The notes below the pieces were generated by a model. It did no database searches. It was not told where the DNA came from and saw only the letters and a program-made list of their open reading frames with translations. A DNA stretch of 64,000 nucleotides from Candidatus Saccharicenans subterraneus (GTDB lineage: Bacteria > Acidobacteriota > Aminicenantia > Aminicenantales > Saccharicenantaceae), in contig QUAH01000011.1 in assembly GCA_003426165.1 (NCBI GenBank), forward strand, positions 1 to 64,000. The letters are read 5' to 3'. A program made the translations under genes and the position numbers. Shown here piece by piece: positions 61,639 through 64,000 of the stretch (the stretch's first letter is position 1; every line of letters begins with the position of its first letter).

Positions 61639-64000
61639 TTAGAACTCGTAGCTGAAATTCAGGCGGATCTTCCTCGACGGATAGGTAATACCGGAGACCC
61701 GGCCGATCTGCGGCTCGTGGGCTCCGCCGTAACCGGCATTAACCACGGCGTGCTCGTTGAACAGGTTCAGGATGTCCACCGCCAGCCTGATGTAGCCAGC
61801 TTTTTTCAGGCTGAAAGCCTTGTCGAACCTGAGGTCCACCACTTTTTCATGGGGCAGGTACCAGGGCTTGGTCGGGTCGATGGAGACAATGTAGTTGTCG
61901 CCGGTGTTGACCACCAGCCCGGAGGGATAACCCCACTGGGTGATGACCGGGTAGGTCTCAAGCGGCCACAGCGGCCGGCCGGAGTTGTACCTGAACCTCA
62001 ATCCGATATCCATCTCTACCACGGGGATGCGATAGGAACCGGAGACCTTGAACTCGAACTTCTGGGTGTGGGGCAGCGGGCCCTTCATGTTGTTGATGGT
62101 CTGGTTCAGCCCGGCCAGGAAGGTGGTATCCATGACCATGGGGCCTTCAAAGTTGAAGTCCTGGCGGACCGACCTCATGGCCATGCCGTCCGACCAGCTG
62201 AACAGGGCCGAGGCCAACATCTGCCACCTGTTGGAAAAGCGCTTGTTCAGCATGAACTGCAGGCCCTGGTACAGGCGGCGGGGCTTGATGCCGTCCACTT
62301 CCGGCATGTTCTGGACCATGTAGTCCAGGTGAGAGCCAATCCAGCCGACATCGGCTCCGTTGATTGTGCCGTCCTCGTTGTAATCCTTGAGCACAACGCT
62401 GTACAGAGAAACCGATTCGCCATAGGCGGTGGTATAGGATTTGCGCTCGTACTCAAAAGGCTCCCGGGTAACTTCATTCAACGGCCAGTTGACGAAGATG
62501 TTTCCGGTCCTCTTCCAGATGTAGGTGGCACTCAGCGACAGGTCCTTAACTATTTCCCTTTCCAGGTTCAGGGTGATCTGGTCGGTGTGCTGGTCCTTGG
62601 TGCCATCCTTGACCTTTAACTGCCAGGAATAATCGCTGGTCTGGTATTCATCCCACCAGGAGGGACGGGATGCCGGGTCGACATAGGTATCGCCATAGAG
62701 ATACCGCGCGGCGTGGGTAACTTCGTCCGGGTCCACGTAATCGTTGCCGTTCAGGTCTACCAGGTCAAAGGGGATATTGTAGAAGATGTAGTGAATATTG
62801 GCCGTGGGCATATCCGGCCCGAACCTTCTCAGGTACTCCACACTCAGCGGCAGGTAATAGCGCCCGTAGCTCACCCTGAAGATGGTCTTCATGTCCCTGG
62901 TCAGGGCATAGGTCAGGCCAATACGCGGAGAGAACAGCTTGAAGTCAAAAATATTGCCGGTACCTTCCCTGTCCCTAAGAACCTTAAGCCCGCCGTTAAT
63001 TTCTTCGGGTGAGTTAACATACTCGTAGACCTTGCCCTTGCCGTACTTGGTGGTCATCCGGTCGAAACGGAGCCCGAGGTTTACGGTCAACCTCTTGGTC
63101 GGAGTCCACTGGTCGTCGAAGAACAGACCGAGCTGGTCGGCCGTCCTGACGGTCAGGAAGGGGTTGAGCCAGGTCTGGCGGTTGTAGAAAACCAGTCCAG
63201 TGGCCCCGTACCAGCTACGCAGGTAATTGATATTCTGGGTCCAGGGAGCGGGATAGGCGAAGTTGGCATAGTTCTGGAAGTAACCACCCAGCCAGTTGCC
63301 ACGGCCCCTGGTATACTGGACGCCGAACTTGATATCGTGTTCGCCCAGGAAGTTTTCGGCATAGTAGGAAACATCAGCCTGGATGGTATTCCGGCTTGAT
63401 TTCTGGGATTCGACGTACGGAAAAGCTCCGTTAACTCCAAAAACATTCCACTTCCACCAGTTGATGTAGCCTGGATGGTCCGGCGCATCTTCCGGAATGA
63501 ACGGCTGGTCATCACGCCAGAAACCCAGGTACTTCAGGGTGAAGATGGTCTTGCCGGTGGCCATGTACTGCCACTGGGCGGAGACGCTGTGGGTGCTGGA
63601 GTTCTGGCCATAGGTCATGGTGTCATCCCAGTGCGGGTTCCAGGTCCAGCCATCTCCCTTGTTGCGCTCGTAGTGGTAAGAGATCCAGGCCCTGTGGTTG
63701 GTCCAGGGCTCGGTTGTTAGCTTGATATCACCAAACCGACCCCAGTACCTGTTGGGCACCGGCCAGAACGGAGTCTTGGACTCGGAGCGGATGTAATCGA
63801 CACCGCCGTAGAACCAGACCTTGTCCTTCTTGATGGGACCGCCGACGGTGAAATTCAGCTCATATTCCTTGGTGTTCTTGTTGAGAATGTCATCACCGGG
63901 CCCGATGAATAACCTTTCGCCGAAGGGCCCCAGGGCCCCCATGTCCACAGGCTCACCGGGGTTGGCCGGCTTGGGCTGGTTGTCGGCAATCCACTTTTTC
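61639..64000 (-). CDS. TonB-dependent receptor-like outer-membrane protein (C-terminal part)
   Basis: About 787 residues are visible; the gene runs off the right edge without its N-terminus. The text is a large outer-membrane barrel of the Oar/CarboxypepD_reg type. Examples are the periplasm-proximal VDMGALGPFGERLF, VGGPIKKDKVWFYGGVDYIRS (the GGPI segment typical after the plug) and FFDDQWTPTKRLTVNLGLRFD. It ends RKIRLNFSYEF with the terminal aromatic used by the BAM machinery. The signal peptide, TonB box and plug lie outside the window. It probably takes up large glycans or peptides; proximity to GH38/GH2 enzymes suggests glycans, but no SusD-like partner is seen. Confidence 0.9.
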   Translation of the reverse strand, partial: KKWIADNQPKPANPGEPVDMGALGPFGERLFIGPGDDILNKNTKEYELNFTVGGPIKKDKVWFYGGVDYIRSESKTPFWPVPNRYWGRFGDIKLTTEPWTNHRAWISYHYERNKGDGWTWNPHWDDTMTYGQNSSTHSVSAQWQYMATGKTIFTLKYLGFWRDDQPFIPEDAPDHPGYINWWKWNVFGVNGAFPYVESQKSSRNTIQADVSYYAENFLGEHDIKFGVQYTRGRGNWLGGYFQNYANFAYPAPWTQNINYLRSWYGATGLVFYNRQTWLNPFLTVRTADQLGLFFDDQWTPTKRLTVNLGLRFDRMTTKYGKGKVYEYVNSPEEINGGLKVLRDREGTGNIFDFKLFSPRIGLTYALTRDMKTIFRVSYGRYYLPLSVEYLRRFGPDMPTANIHYIFYNIPFDLVDLNGNDYVDPDEVTHAARYLYGDTYVDPASRPSWWDEYQTSDYSWQLKVKDGTKDQHTDQITLNLEREIVKDLSLSATYIWKRTGNIFVNWPLNEVTREPFEYERKSYTTAYGESVSLYSVVLKDYNEDGTINGADVGWIGSHLDYMVQNMPEVDGIKPRRLYQGLQFMLNKRFSNRWQMLASALFSWSDGMAMRSVRQDFNFEGPMVMDTTFLAGLNQTINNMKGPLPHTQKFEFKVSGSYRIPVVEMDIGLRFRYNSGRPLWPLETYPVITQWGYPSGLVVNTGDNYIVSIDPTKPWYLPHEKVVDLRFDKAFSLKKAGYIRLAVDILNLFNEHAVVNAGYGGAHEPQIGRVSGITYPSRKIRLNFSYEF

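Overview
The window looks like a piece of a Gram-negative, heterotrophic bacterial chromosome, most likely from the Acidobacteriota/Candidatus Aminicenantes neighbourhood. This is an inference. It rests on two GWxTD-family secreted proteins, a large TonB-dependent receptor, a stand-alone GMP synthase ATPase subunit, secreted mannosidase/glucosaminidase-type enzymes, and a Wza/Wzc-type polysaccharide exporter. No rRNA or marker protein in the window settles the phylum. Most of the window is G+C rich with strong Shine-Dalgarno sites. The first ~8.9 kb is very different: about one third G+C, mostly without Shine-Dalgarno sites, and bordered on the left by an insertion-sequence end.

Layout. 1-191: IS end with a truncated transposase start. 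408-8530: AT-rich, strain-variable-looking O-antigen/exopolysaccharide genes (GNAT acetyltransferase, asparagine-synthase-like protein, O-antigen ligase/polymerase, GT4, Wzx flippase, GT2). 8770-19029: G+C-rich core of the same surface-polysaccharide locus. It opens with a consensus promoter and a structured leader, then encodes a nucleotide-sugar aminotransferase, oxidoreductase and acetyltransferase, the initiating phosphoglycosyl transferase, an outer-membrane beta-barrel, Wza, and a Wzz/BY-kinase. It ends with a PAS-GGDEF protein whose catalytic motif is degenerate but whose c-di-GMP I-site is kept. Together these genes make, flip, polymerise, export and regulate one polysaccharide.

19030-42300: housekeeping and envelope genes. 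They are SMC, a sodium:solute symporter with an HDAC-like deacetylase, a FecR/DUF6600-like protein behind a sigma-54-type promoter, PBP1A, thymidylate kinase, HtrA-dapF, and a minus-strand run of UPF0104 flippase-like protein, nrdR, hsp20 and lon, followed by galactokinase. tRNA-Thr(CGT), tRNA-Gln(CTG) and tRNA-Glu(CTC) are present, each with a recognisable promoter. Two gene remnants (radical SAM and WYL-regulator-like) flank galK.

42667-64000: carbohydrate catabolism and uptake. The genes are a GH113-like glycosidase, an L-fucose isomerase-family protein behind a palindromic operator, GMP synthase ATPase subunit, a secreted M20 amidohydrolase, two tandem phosphohexomutases of which the first has lost its catalytic residues, GH38 alpha-mannosidase, GH2 exo-glucosaminidase-like enzyme, a GWxTD/TPR protein, and a TonB-dependent receptor running off the right edge.

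The most unusual non-coding feature is a shared structured palindromic repeat. It occurs as a three-copy array (19046-19356) and a four-copy array (44700-45231), both between convergent genes. The copies show a conserved core, covarying hairpin arms, and an outer inverted repeat closed only in the last copy of each array. The most unusual protein feature is the paired dead/active phosphohexomutase operon.
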